DNA from: Ricinus communis
Lineage: Eukaryota > Streptophyta > Magnoliopsida > Malpighiales > Euphorbiaceae
Direction: 5' to 3'
Length of the DNA stretch: 64,000 bases
NCBI RefSeq assembly: GCF_019578655.1
Contig: NC_063264.1
Location: 18,774,429 to 18,838,428, forward strand
The notes beneath the pieces were generated by a model. That model was not told where the DNA came from and did no database searches. It saw only the letters and a list, made by a program, of their open reading frames with translations. Positions within the stretch are counted from its first letter, which is position 1; each line of letters opens with the position of its first letter. Shown here piece by piece: positions 38,118 to 49,510 of this stretch. The translations under genes were made by a program, and so were the position numbers.

Positions 38118-39241
38118 CAAATCCTCTTCGATTCTTGATTTACTTATTCATATTTTGCTTATATTTTCTTCTTCTTATGAAATGAGGACTTTCACACTAT
38201 GAAAACCGCATGCAACCCAATATTTCAAATAGTTAGCATATTATTTTAGTCTTTTACATTGCAAAAAAATCAAGTTATAGATTCTTTCAAGAACTTTGCA
38301 GACTTATAAAGACTCACGCCAACAAACCTAAACTTATCGCTCATGTCTTTTCTTTCTTTTATCTTCTTTGTCTACTCTTGTGTTTAAATCAATTCGATTT
38401 GATCCCTAATTTAGCCATATAGGAGAAAATAAAGAACTCGTGATTTCTTTCCTTATCGAATTCATAATCCTACTTATGTTTTCATTCTATTCATTTCTTT
38501 TGTACGTCTCTTTCTAATCTCTATCTAGTATGATGGTCTGGTTTTATTTGGCGAGCATAAACATGAGACTGTTGAGTGAGAACATGTGGAAGCTGCAGTT
38601 ACACGCATTGGACCTATGCCTGGACAAATGCGACGTAAGAAAATTAGTTGATCGAGATTAATGTCATTCTCTAAATGATCATGGACGGATCTTTCAGAGG
38701 AAAGCTAGAATGACATGAATAGAGGCACGCCCAATTATTCCAATTCGGGACTTGCACCATTGGGGTCTCCATTATTCTTTGTTCCTCTATGCACGAGTAC
38801 TTTTGATGATATAAGGATTGGCATAAGGAATCATGGGAACGCATTAAAAAGCTTGACCGGCAACATTAGGGCTTAGCTTGATGATCAAGTAGGATGAGAA
38901 ATAAACCTAAGCACGTAAGGGAGAAATCATGTTGCTTTTGATTAATCCAAGCAGGAGTTAGTGCATTCTGATGTTTGGCAGGCATACAATGAAGTAAATT
39001 GGGCGAGAGTGTTATTAGGTATGCTGATGCGAATTTCCCTTTTTTTATTATGGAATCATAGGAACACAATTGACAAGCTTGATCAATGGCATTAGGGTAT
39101 AACTTGATGATCAAGCAGCATAAGAACCAAATCTGCACGTAGAAGGGAGAAATCATGTTGCCTTCGATTAATATAAGTGGGAATTAATGTGACCAAGGCC
39201 AAGAGTCTGTATACTTCAAGAGCCCAAGACCCTTTAAACAT

Positions 39242-39400
39242 CCAAGAAGGACAATCACAAGATCAAAGGCCAAGAAGATAAAGGAAGCACTTGTTGGGCT
39301 TATAAAGAATATTTGGGTTCAAGACACTACAAGCCACGGTGAGTCAACTTTAAAATCAAGTCCAAGATTTATTAGCTTGATACAATACCATAGTGCTTGA
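39242..39400 (+). pseudogene. pol (tail): Pol C-terminal tail encoded within the LTR
   Basis: 53 codons ending in TGA, reading PRRTITRSKAKKIKEALVGL, then an LIKNIW segment and SLIQYHSA. The same signature (GGPITRSKAKKIKEAL and a later IQDxW plus NLIQF) occurs in every LTR of this family in the window and, in the 48-kb element, lies in frame downstream of integrase. With the rest of the element gone, this is a coding relic. The tail is basic and has no recognised fold. Its role in the retrotransposon is unknown to me. Confidence 0.75.
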
Positions 39401-39749
39401 TTAAATCCAATTAGGCCTTCATTTTGCAAATCAAGCTAATAAGGAAATAACAAAGCAAGTTGGGCCAAGGAGGAATTAAGGAGCAAGCCCATGCGTGTGA
39501 CCTCCTTAAGTGATTAGAGTTTCAACTTAAACTTGTCGACTCATCAGCAGGGGGGTGCCACCATCTATTTTTGTTGTTTAGGAAATTTTTTATATGCTAC
39601 GAAGTAATGATTTACTCCCTAAATGACTTATTTCCTTTCTCTTAGCTTAACTATTTAGGAATTTATTTCTTATTTAGTTTAGGAAGTAATATATTAATTT
39701 CTAAGTGATTTTATTCCTTTTCTAGTTTCATTCTAGGGTTGTAGGAGGA

Positions 39750-39758
39750 CTATAAGTA
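39750..39758 (+). promoter_or_regulatory. TATA-like element of the solo LTR
   Basis: CTATAAGTA lies about 330 bp upstream of the LTR end, in the position expected for the LTR promoter at the U3/R boundary. Confidence 0.5.
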
Positions 39759-39810
39759 CCTTGCATTCGGCCACCTTATCAATCAATCTTGTCTGAATTA
39801 TTTTCTTATC

Positions 39811-39816
39811 AATAAA
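39811..39816 (+). terminator. candidate LTR polyadenylation signal
   Basis: AATAAA 55 bp downstream of the TATA-like element, in the LTR orientation. This spacing suits a short R region. Confidence 0.4.
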
Positions 39817-42800
39817 GTGACTTATTTTCCTTATTTTGTTCATTGTGAACTTTTCAAGTTTTCTTGTATTGTTTGCAAATTCCTTATCTTATCAATTTTT
39901 AAAACCTAATCTTTTAAGATTTTGGAATTATGGCGACATACATCTTTTTATAACTAGTTATTGATTCCTTATAATCAAAGAGTTTTAGTTCCATCATCAT
40001 AGATCTGAATTTGATGATCCTAAAGTTAGCATCAATTCGATTTAAGTTCTATCTCTCTATAGATAGAGTTCATATCAGGAATGCACACGTTTTGATGTTT
40101 TAGGAGTCATATAATAAAGTAAATTTTGCTGTAGTGTTATTAGGTACGCTTACGCGAATTTTCCCTTATTAATTTGTTAAGGAATCATGGGAACATAATT
40201 GAAAAGCTTCACTAGTAGCATTGGAACGTGACCTGATGATCAAGCAGGAGAGATGCAAATCCACCCATGTGATGGAGAAATTATGTTGGTTTCAATTAAT
40301 CCAAGCGGGAATGTGCACATTTTGATATTTGGGATGCATAAAATGAAGTAATTTGTGCTAGAGTGTTATTAGATAGACCCACATGAATTATCCCTTATTT
40401 TGTTAACCTAGCTCATAAAATTTAGGACTATGAGAGTTGTTGGCTACCCAAATCCTCTCTAGTTCTTGATTTGACTTTAATTTATTCATCTTTCTTTATT
40501 TGCTTATTCATATTTAACTTATAATTTCTTCATCTTATGGAATGAGGGCTTCCGCACAATGATAACCACATGCAACCAAATATTTAAGCAAAGTGAGCAT
40601 ATTATTTTAGTTTTCTACCTTGCGGAGAATTAAATTATTGGTTCTTCCAAGAACATTGTAGACCTATGAAGACTCAAACTAGTGAACCTAGACTTATCAC
40701 TCACGTCCTTCCTTTGTTTTGTGTTCTTTTTCTACCATTATATTTCAATCAATTCGATTTGATCCTTACGCTTACCGATGGAAGAGAATAAATAACTTGC
40801 AATTTCTTTCCTTATCAGATACGAAATCCTATCTAGGTTCTCATATGTTTGTCTCTTTTGTTCTTCTCTTTTAATATATGTCTAGTATGATGGTCTGGCT
40901 TTATTTGGCGAGCATAAACATGAGTGTTGAGTTAAAGTGCGTGGAAGAGGCAATCATAGGCACAATGCTCGGAAAAATGCAAAAGCATTAGTTGATGGAG
41001 TATTGATATCATTCTCTGAATTATCGCAGATGATTCTTTTGGAGGAAAGAGAAAACGTCAAGAATTGAGGCATGCCCAAATATTCTGATCCAGGATTTGT
41101 ACCATTGGAATCTCCATCATTCCTTGTTCCTCTAAGAACGAGGACTCAAGATGACATAAGGATTGGCATAAGGAATCATGGGAATGCAGTTAACAATACT
41201 GACCTGCGGCATTGGGCTTAGCTTGATGATGAAGCAGGACAAGCCATAAATCCACATGCGTAATCTAAGCATAATACAAATGGGAATACGAGCATTTTGA
41301 TTTTTAGGATGCATATAATGAAGTAATTTAGGTCAGATTGTTATTAGGTAGCCCATGCAAATTTTTCCTATTTTGGTTGGCTCATAAAATTTAGGACTAC
41401 GAGAGTTGTTGACTAGTCAACTCCTCTTTGGTTCATGATTTAACTTTAGTTTATTCATCATTCTTTATTTATTTATTCATATTTAGCTTCTCGTTTTTGC
41501 TTCTTAAGGAATGAGGGCTTTCACGCTATAGAAACCACATGCAACTGAATACTTGAGGCTAGTAAGCATATTAATTCGGTTTTCTACCTTACTAGAAATG
41601 AAGTTATGGGTTGTTTCAAGAACTTTGTAGACTTATCTAGACTCGCACTAGCAAATATAGACTTATCCCTTACGTCCTTCCTTTCTTTTTTATTCTTTGT
41701 CTACCCTTATGTTTAAATCAATTCGATTTGATTCTTATGCTTAGCCATATGGAAAAGAATAAAGAACTTGCAATTTCCTTTCTAATTGGATCTAAAATCC
41801 TACCTATGTTCTCATTTCCTCATTTCTTTTATTCATCCCTTTCTAATCTATGTCTACTATGATGGATTAGTTTTATTAACACGAGTGTTGAGTTAAAGCG
41901 CATGGAAGCAGTAATCATAGACACTAATGCAAATGCTTGAACTAATGTGAAGAAAGTAAATTAGTTGATGGACGACGAGAATCGCGGCACGCCCTAATAT
42001 TATGATTCAGGATTTACACTATTGGAATCTCCATTATTCCTTATTAAAATATGAATGAGGATTCCTAATGACACAAGGATTAGCGTAAGGAATCATAGGA
42101 ACGCAATTGACAAGCTCGACCTATGGCATTGCAGTTTAGCTTGATGATCAAGCAAGATGAGACGTAAATTAATGGGCATAATAGAGAAATCATGTTGTTT
42201 TTAATGAATCCAAGCATAATACAATTGGTAATGTGAGTGTTATGATGTTTAGGATGCATATAATGAAGTAATTTGGGTCAGACTATTATTAAATAGACAT
42301 ACACATAAATTTCTCCTTGTTTTTATTAAGCGGCTCATAAAATTCGAGACTACGAGAGTTGTTGACCAGTTAAGTCCTCTCTCATTCATGATTTCACTTT
42401 AATTATAATCGAAAATATGAGTATTTTGATGTTTGGGATGCATATAATGAAGTAAATTGTTTCAGAGTATTATTAGGTAGGGCCACACAAATTTTCCCTT
42501 ATTTTTGTCATGCTGTCTTTTAAAATTTGGAACCACGAGAGTTGTTGACCCGTCAACTTATCTCTAGTTCTTGATTTGAGTTTAGTTTATTCATCTTTAT
42601 TTATTTATTTATTTGTTCATATTTAGGTTCTAGTTTCTTCTTCTTACGGAATGAGGGCTTTCGCACTATAAAAACTATATGCAACCGAATGCTTGAGGCT
42701 AGTGAGCATAATATTTCAATTTTCTACCTTGTGGTAATTCAAGTTATGGTTTCTTTCAAGAACTTGTGGACTTATCAACACTTGTGCTAACGAGCATAGA

Positions 42801-43198
42801 CTTATCACTCACGTCCATGCGCCCGTTTTGATATTTTTGAGGCATATAATGAAGTAAATCGGATTTCAGTGTGATTAGGTATGCCCATACGAATTTCTCC
42901 ATGTTTTCATTAAGGAATCATGGGGACGTAATTGATAAACTTCACCGATGGCATTGGACCATGACTTGATGATCAAGCAGGATGAGAGGCAAATCCACGC
43001 GCGTGATGGAGAAATCATATTGCTTTCGATTAATCCAAGCGGAGATGCGTCCATTTTTATATTTGGGACACATATGATAAAGTAATTTGGGCAGAGCGTT
43101 ATTACGTAGAGTCACATGAATTTCTCTTTCTTTTTTCGTTTGGCTGGTTCATAACCTTTGGGACTACAAGAGTTGTTTGCCAGTCAACTCCTCTCTAG

Positions 43199-43826
43199 TT
43201 CTTGATTTGACTTTAGTTTATTTATCTTACTTTATTTAATTATTCATATTTAGCTTCTTGTTTCTTCTTCTTCTTGACCAAGGGCTTGTGCACTATGAAA
43301 ATTGCATGCAACCGAATATGTGAGGCTAGTGACCATATTATTTCAGTTTTACCTTATAGAGAATTAAGTTATGGGTTCTTTCAAGAACATTATGGACTTA
43401 TGAAGACTCACAGTAGCGAACCTAGATTTATCGCTCGTGTTCTTCCTTTCTATTGTGCTCTTTGTCACCATTGTGTTTAAATCATTTTGATTTGATCCTT
43501 ACGCTTAGCCATGAAAGAGAATAAAGAACTGGCAATTTTTTTCCTTATCGGATAAGAAATCCTACCAATATTCTCATTTGTTCATTTGCTTGCATAATAA
43601 GTCTATGTTTGCAAGCTCGAGTCTTGATTAATCCGCAAAGTTCTTGTATGAACCCAAAATTTGATTTTCCACAAGGTAGAAAATGGAAATAATATGCTCA
43701 CTAGCCTCAAGTATTCAGTTGCATGCGGTTTCTATAGTGCCCTCATTCCATAAGAAGAAGAAATTAGAAACTAAATATGAATAAATAAATAAATAATGAT
43801 GAATAAACTAAAGTCAAATCATGGAC
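43199..43826. repeat. fold-back made of two opposed 1-kb-family segments
   Basis: 43199-43412 (direct) and 43612-43826 (reverse complement) are about 210-bp imperfect inverted arms around a spacer of about 200 bp. Both arms carry TTTGACTTTAGTTTAT, GCATGCAAC and GTGAGGCTAGTG-like landmarks. The orientation of the family switches near 43595. Confidence 0.75.
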
Positions 43827-43828
43827 CT

Positions 43829-43840
43829 TTGTATCAGAGC
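43829..43840 (+). other. primer-binding-site-like sequence
   Basis: TTGTATCAGAGC matches the plant initiator-Met primer site except near its first bases, and is followed by TTAGGCTCT. There is no LTR end immediately upstream. Confidence 0.6.
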
Positions 43841-44060
43841 TTAGGCTCTAAATCAGGTAATATTTGTCGTTTGATATCTTCGTTATTTATGTTATAACAT
43901 TTCTATCCTACAACCTTAATTTCTTTTCCTTTCACACATTCCTTTGAGAACCTAGTTGCCATCTATCATCCATTCACCAAGTCTAAAAGTTTCAGCATTT
44001 AATTTTATGTTTTTTTATTTCTTTGATTCAAGTTTAGTTATTTCAATTCAGTTGTTAATA

Positions 44061-44164
44061 AAAAAACAAAAAAAATAAGAGAAAAGAAAAGTAAAGGAAA
44101 GAAAGAAAAGAAAAAAAGAAGAAAAGAAAAGAAAAGAAAAGAAAAAAGAAAGAAAAGAAAAGAA
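44061..44164 (+). repeat. purine-rich GAAAA-type low-complexity tract
   Basis: About 100 bases almost free of pyrimidines, built from AAAAG and AAAGAAAG units. It is common in retrotransposon leaders and slippage-prone. Confidence 0.9.
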
Positions 44165-44610
44165 TAGCAAAAGTAAGGAAGTTTCGGGTCATCAAAGAAA
44201 ATCCAAGTTTGTTATATTTCTTCATTTATGAGTATTGATATTTTATTCAAGTTATTGAGGCTATCTTGTTTATTTGTTGCCATATATCATTACCTTCACA
44301 TCATACTTGTTGTTTTACTTTCATCTTAACCTTTACTTTTGAAACTCTTTTCTTAATATCGCGCTACTTAAACTTTAGAAAGATTTTGAGTGACTAGTGT
44401 TAATGAGCTCTAAAAACACTGTTTTGATTAAGACACTTTATTCTTACAAGAACTATAGAAAAGAATTAGAGTGGAAAAGGCAAGAATGTGAGTCTAAAAG
44501 AGTATAAAACCCAATTTGTGTGAAATATGAGAGTGTGACCTTTTCTTAGTGCAAACATGTAAGGGAGTGTGTGAGGAACAACAAATTTCTTTGTTTTGCA
44601 GATTTACATA

Positions 44611-44784
44611 ATGTCTCAAAGTAAAGATAAAGGGATTGCAGAGGTGGAGCCAAAGGATGTGGACCTAAAATTGTGCATTTTCTTCTTCTACTCCTTACAA
44701 CTTTCACGAATTTTTACTCCACCATGTGTGGCTAAGCTTTTAATTCTGATCAAGAGTGAACAAATTCCAATTATGATTTTGTGA
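44611..44784 (+). pseudogene. possible start of a gag-like frame, unrecognised
   Basis: 57 codons starting MSQSKDKGIAEVEPKDVDLK and then becoming hydrophobic (LCIFFFYSLQL) until a stop. The position, about 770 bp after a primer-site-like sequence and just after TTTTGCAG, suits the beginning of gag. The charged first 20 residues fit, while the remainder looks out of frame or unrelated. No domain can be recognised. It may be chance. Confidence 0.3.
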
Positions 44785-45335
44785 GGCTTTATGCTTAATA
44801 ATATTTCTTCTTTAATTCAAGTTTTTTTTGTTTCTTATATTTATTGTTTATAAATTTTTGATATTGATTGAATTGATGACTCAATTTGATATTGATTTTT
44901 CTATTGCTATCCTTGAGTTTGTGATCCATAATTGTCATGAACGATTGACACAAGTAGCAATGAGTTGGGTCATGTGTGTGTTATTGTGGCCTTTCCGAAT
45001 TACATAGCTTGCATGATAGGCTCTAGGAAAATAAAGGAACAAGATTAATTCAATTGCAGCTATCTCGATTAATTAATGTTGGTTTAGTCATTCTCATTGT
45101 TCTTAGTGCTATCCTTAAGTTGATATGGAACGGTATCATGCCTAGTTGATTAATGTTAAGTTTTGATTTGGATGTTGGGTTTGAGTCAATTATATTAGGA
45201 GAATTTACATTTGTTGCGGCTTTTTTGAATAAGTAGACTAAGCACTTGAATAAAGAAATTGATAGCCTATGATCAGAACTACAATTGGATGGAATTTACA
45301 CTCTTGAATTGCAAGTTTGGTAAGATTGATTTTTA

Positions 45336-45718
45336 TTTACTTTAATATTCAACTTTTATTATTCTCTTGTTTATTTATAATTTTAGTTCAATCTTTCAAA
45401 ACCCCCTATTTTTGTTATTTAACTTTGAGAAGCTATTCACATTGGCCCCCTTGGGATTCGATCTAGTTTCAAGGGCTTCGACAATCTATTCAAATTTTTC
45501 TAGGTACCGGCGCCAAATTTTCAACGGGTTGTCGAAGCCCTTCAAAATAAATTATTGATTTTCCTAAAATAACTTGCAGAAATAGTGAAACTAGGTTGAA
45601 TCCCAATGGAACCAATATAAATAACTTCTCAAAGTTAAATAACAAAATAAGGGGTTTTGAATGATTGAACTAAAATTATAAATAAATAAAAGAATAATAT
45701 AAGCTGAATATTAAAGTA
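45336..45718. mobile_element. two opposed LTR ends forming a fold-back
   Basis: The left arm (45336-45480) ends in AAGGGCTTCGACAA. The right arm (45529-45718) begins TTGTCGAAGCCCTT and is the reverse complement of the left over most of its length, with about 45 extra bases. The 48-bp spacer contains TACCGGCGCCAAATTTT, whose - strand reads TTGGCGCCGGTA, a TGGCGCC-type primer site directly inside the right LTR end. Both arms carry a decayed GGATTCGATCTAG-like motif. The best reading is two LTR termini joined head to head. Confidence 0.6.
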
Positions 45719-48015
45719 AGTGCCCTTATTAGACTAGCCTCAAGTATTCAGTTGCATGCAGTTTTTATAGTGCGAATGCCCTCATTAGACTAGAAGCTGA
45801 AACTAGAACATAAATATAAAAAGGACTTGACTGGTCAACAACTCTCGTAGTCCCAAATTTTATGAGCCAGCTTAATGAAAAAAAAGGAGAAATTCACGTG
45901 GGCCTACCTAATAATACTCCTACCCGAATTACTTCATTATATATGTTCCAAACATGAAAACGCTAGCATTGCCACTTGTATATGCTTGGATTAATTGAAA
46001 CAATATGATTTCTCCCTTACACGTGTGGATTTTCATCTCCCCCTACTTGATCATCAAGCTAAGCTCGAATGCCACCAGTCAAGCTTGTAACTTACGTTCC
46101 CATGATTCCTTACACCAATCCTTTTATCATCAGCAATCCTCGTGCATAAAGGAACAAGGAATGATGGAGATCCTAATGATGCACATCTTGAATCGTAATA
46201 TTTAGGAGTGCCTTGATTCTCGTCGTCCCCTCATTCCTTTAAAAGATTCGTCCGTGATCATTTAGATAATGATATAAATACTCGATCAACTAATTTTCCT
46301 TCTTTGCATTCGTCTAGGAATTGGATCGGTGCCTATGATTGCCACTTCCACACGCTTTCACTCAACACTCGTGTTTATACTCCCCAAATAAAACCACACC
46401 ATCATACTAGACAAAGGGGCACAAAGAAATTAATAAAAAAAGAACATAAGCTCTTTGTTCTCTTCCATACGACTAAGCGTAAGGATCAACTAGAATTGTT
46501 ATAAACACATGGGTAGACAAAGAATGCAAAAGAAAGGAAGGACTTGAGTGATAAGTCTATGTTCAATAGCGTGAGTGTTGATAAGTCCATAAAGTTCTTG
46601 AAAGAACCCATAATTTGATTTCCTCCAAAGTAGAAGACTGAAATAATATGCTCACTAGCGTCAAGTATTCGGTTGCATGCGGTTTAATAATGGGAAAGCC
46701 CCCATTCCATATGAGGAAGAAACTAAACGCTAAATATGAATATAAAAATAAATAAAGATGAATAAACTAAAGTAAAATCAAGAATCAAAGAGGAGTTGAC
46801 TGGTCAAAAACTCTCGTAGTCCCAAATTTTCTAAGCCAACTTAACAAAAATAAGGGTAAAATCGCGGGGGCCTACCTATTAAAAATCTGACCCAAATTAC
46901 ATCATTCTATGCATCCCAAACAGCAAAATGCTTGCATTCCCATTTGTATTGTGCTTGGATTAATCGAAAACAACATGATTTACCCTTTACGCGCATGGAT
47001 TTACGTCTCGTCCTACTTGATCATCAAGCTAAGCCCCAATGCCACTAGTCAATCTTCTCAATTACGTTCCCTTGACTCCATACACCAATCCATATGTCAT
47101 CAAAAGTCCTTGTGCCTAGAGGGAAAAGGAATGATGGAGATCCAAATAGAGCAAATCCTGAATCAAAATATTTAGGCATGCCTCCATTCTCTTCGTTCCT
47201 TGTTTCCTCTAAAAGCTTTGTTCGTGATCATATGGAGAATGATATGAATACTCGATCAACTAATTTTCTTTATTCGCATTTGTCCAAGAATTAGATCGGT
47301 GCCTATGATTGAAGGCCCTCATTCCATAAGAAGAAACTAGAAGCTAAATATGAGTAAATAAATAAAGAAAAATGAATAAACTAAAATCAAATTGAGAAAA
47401 CTAGACAGGAGTTGATTTATCAACAACTCTCATAGTTCTAAATTTTAAAAGCTAGCATAATGAAAATAAGGGAGAATCTGCATGGCCCTAACTAATAACA
47501 CTCCCAAATTACTTCATTATATGCATTCGATAAATCAAAATGCTCGTATTCCCGATTGTAACTAAAGTGAGATCATGAATAAGAGAGCAGTTGATTGTTC
47601 AACAACTCTTGTAGCCCTAAATTGTATGAGCCAATTTATAAAAAAAAGGAGAAATTCGTGTGGGCCTACCTAATAACCCTCTGACCTAAATTACTTCATT
47701 GTATGCATCCCAAACATCAAAAGGCTCACATTATCACTTGTATTATGCTTGGATTTGTTGAAACCAACATGATATCTCTCTTACACCCTTGGATTTATGT
47801 CTTGTCCATGTGCTTTAACTCAACACTTGTGTTTATGCTCACCAAATAAAACTAAACCATTATACTAGAAATAGATTAGAAAGAGATAAACAAAAGAAAC
47901 GAATGAATGAGAACATAGGTAGGATTTCTTATCCAATAAGGAAAGAAATCACCAATTCTTTATTCTCTTCCATGGCTAAGCGTAAGTATCAAATCAAATT
48001 GATTTAAACAACTAA
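45719..48015 (-). repeat. about 0.9-1.0-kb repeat family, inverted orientation
   Basis: Same landmarks as 38118-43595 on the opposite strand: CTTGATCATCAAGC cores near 46047 and 47017, and GCCCTCATTCC-like landmarks near 45775, 46692 and 47314. Short open frames starting MHPK or MISP are translations of this repeat, not genes. The block stops at 48015, where an LTR fragment begins within GATTTAAACAACTAAAATAG. Confidence 0.8.
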
Positions 48016-48448
48016 AATAGATATAAACATCCTAACCAAAAGAGATAACTAGAAACAAAGTCCTAATGCTCCTAAAATACTATGTAGCCGCCTATTAGAA
48101 GTAAGAAACCCCAGTTTCTTTAAATCACATGCATGGGCTATCTTTGTTGGAGCTAATTAGGCTCAAACTCCCTTATGTGCTGCTTTATTCTCATTAAGCC
48201 CATATTAGATTCAATCAAGCCTAATAAACTGAATTAGATTAATGAGCCTTGAACTTGAATCCAACTCTTCAAGCCTTGATGTGTCCTTAGCCCAAACGTC
48301 TTGAATAAGCCCATTAAGAGCTTCTTTTATCTTCTTAGCCTTGGATCTTGTAATTGGGTCTCCATGGATGTGAAGTGAATCTTGAATTGCAGTTGAAGTA
48401 GGATTCCTTATTGGATTAGGACTCCTAATCCTAACAGGATTCGCCTCA
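48016..48448 (-). mobile_element. 3' LTR of the gypsy element, truncated
   Basis: The + strand end GGATTCGCCTCA matches GGATTCACATCA at the end of the 5' LTR (55936-55947). The stretch GCTCCTAAAATACTATGTAG (near 48070) matches 55570. The portion corresponding to the first roughly 370 bp of 55136-55947 is missing, replaced by the 1-kb repeat at 48015. Confidence 0.8.
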
Positions 48449-48930
48449 TTCCCTCCTTTAGCATGATTTGTCTTTGAATCATCACCTATGTCAAAATCAA
48501 AAAGAGAAAGATCAGCAACATTAAAAGTAGCACTAATTTCATAATCACCGGGAATTCCAATTTATATGCATTATCATTAATCCTTTCAAGAACTTTAAAA
48601 GGACCATCTCCTCGTGGAAGTAACTTGGAACCCCTTTGTGAAGGAAACCTATCCTTGCACATGTGCACCCAAACCTAATCATCAGTTCAAAAACAACCTT
48701 CACACACCATTTGTTGGCTTATTCAGCATAAACTTTATTCTTTCTTTCAATATTTGCACGCACCTTCTCATGTAAACTCCTCAGAAAATCTGCCTTTTTC
48801 TTTCCATCTAGATTAACACATTCACTCAAAGGTAAAGGAATCATATCTAATGAAGATAAAGGAATAAAATCATAAACAACTTCAAAAGGACATAATTGAG
48901 TAGATGAATGCACACTACAATTATATGCAA
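48211..48930 (-). pseudogene. pol (int, C-term): gypsy integrase C-terminal region running into the LTR-encoded Pol tail
   Basis: Reading down from 48930: FAYNCSVHSSTQLCPFEVVY, then a SLHEKVRANIERKN helix-like segment, a basic [20 protein letters not shown] stretch and [18 protein letters not shown]. These correspond to the end of the integrase core and the C-terminal DNA-binding region of gypsy integrases. A one-base loss near 48560 shifts the frame. The next frame stays open through [18 protein letters not shown], crosses the 3' LTR boundary at 48448, and continues through NPIRNPTSTAIQ and GDPITRSKAKKIKEAL to a TGA at 48211. The last 79 residues are thus LTR-encoded. Frameshifts and stops make it non-functional. 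Confidence 0.82.
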
Positions 48931-48956
48931 ACTGATATGAACCAAACTAGCACAAC

Positions 48957-49130
48957 GAATCCTACTCCAACAAGGAGTCTTGATGATGGAAATCCTACTT
49001 GCTCAAAGAATCCTAATTCAATAAAGTGTCCTGACTCAACTAGGAATCCTAATCCTACAAAGAGTCCTGATGATATTAGGAGTTCAAGTAATAAAAGGAA
49101 TCCTAATTCAACTAGGAGTTCTAGCTCGAT
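48957..49130 (+). repeat. short degenerate tandem repeat encoding NPxxTRSP-like units
   Basis: Variants of GGAATCCTAATTCAACTA and GGAGTCCTGATGAT repeat about every 24-30 bp. In frame they encode units such as NPNSTRS and NPTKSPDD. The corresponding place in the other LTRs has only two or three units (for example RNPSSTRIQ at 55136-55947), so this copy is expanded. Confidence 0.7.
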
Positions 49131-49503
49131 TCAAGTTACAAGTCAATGAGCTTATCCAAGACATTTGGGCTAAGGACACATTAAGGCTTGAAGATATGGA
49201 TTTAAATCTAGGGCTCATTAATCTAATTCAATTTATTGGGCTTGAATAAATTTAATTAGGCTTAAAAGACAAAAGAAGTTGAATTGGAGCATATGAAGAC
49301 TTTGGGCCTAACTTACTTATGTTTTCAGGCCTATTTATATGACTTATGTAAATTAGAGTTTTATGGCTTATTTTGGGAGGCAATACATGTATTTTAACCT
49401 AACTAGAACTTTATTTAAGTTATCTCTTTTAGTTAGAAAGGTTATCTTTATTCTAGATGACTTGTAAATCCTTATTAGTTGAGATTTAGGGTATTCTAAG
49501 GCC

Positions 49504-49510
49504 TATATAA
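49504..49510 (+). promoter_or_regulatory. TATA-like element of the solo LTR
   Basis: TATATAA about 345 bp before the LTR end, at the same relative place as CTATAAGTA in the solo LTR at 39185-40077. Confidence 0.55.

Larger units (their letters stand above)
39185..40077 (+). mobile_element. solo LTR of the gypsy family, with target duplication GGAAT
   Basis: 893 bp running from TAATGTGACC (a TG to TA change at the end) to TTCATATCA. It is flanked on both sides by GGAAT (39180-39184 and 40078-40082). Removing it restores a continuous 1-kb repeat unit. It contains the LTR-encoded Pol tail (39242-39400), a TATA-like CTATAAGTA at 39750 and AATAAA at 39811. Solo LTRs arise by recombination between the two LTRs of an inserted element. 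Confidence 0.88.
38820..40400 (+). repeat. 230-bp subrepeat within the 1-kb family
   Basis: The core TTGATGATCAAGCAG recurs near 38876, 39110 and 40232. The first interval is 234 bp. The second is 1122 bp, which becomes 224 bp once the 898-bp LTR plus target duplication is subtracted. The inverted copy at 60010-60740 also has three subrepeats (cores near 60144, 60380, 60608), while other family members have one. Confidence 0.75.
38118..43595 (+). repeat. about 0.9-1.0-kb repeat family, direct orientation
   Basis: Recurring landmarks in fixed order: GGAATGAGGGCTTTCGCACT, GCATGCAACCGAATA, GGGTTCTTTCAAGAAC, TTCGATTTGATCCTTA, ATGATGGTCTGGTTTTATTT, GGAATCATGGGAACG, the hairpin core GCTTGATGATCAAGC, TTCGATTAATCCAAGC and GAGAGTTGTTGACC. 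Spacings of the first landmark (40541, 41508, 42648) and of the core (40232, 41218, 42138, 42971) are 830-1140 bp. Copies are diverged and carry no long open frame. Identity of the family is unknown; a long LTR or a non-coding transposon part is possible. An LTR (39185-40077) is nested in it. Confidence 0.8.
43829..45335 (+). mobile_element. 5'-truncated retrotransposon leader
   Basis: The 1-kb repeat stops near 43825 and a new sequence starts with a primer-site-like TTGTATCAGAGC. A purine-rich tract (44061-44164), a short open frame (44611-44784) and then about 550 bp of AT-rich non-coding sequence follow. No 5' LTR precedes the primer site, so the left end is missing. The primer type fits either Copia or Gypsy elements. 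No pol domain is present to decide. Confidence 0.55.

Noticed and set aside
44611..44784. Assigning the leader remnant at 43829-45335 to Copia
   Set aside because: The primer-site type is shared by Copia and Gypsy and no pol domain remains, so the superfamily is left open.
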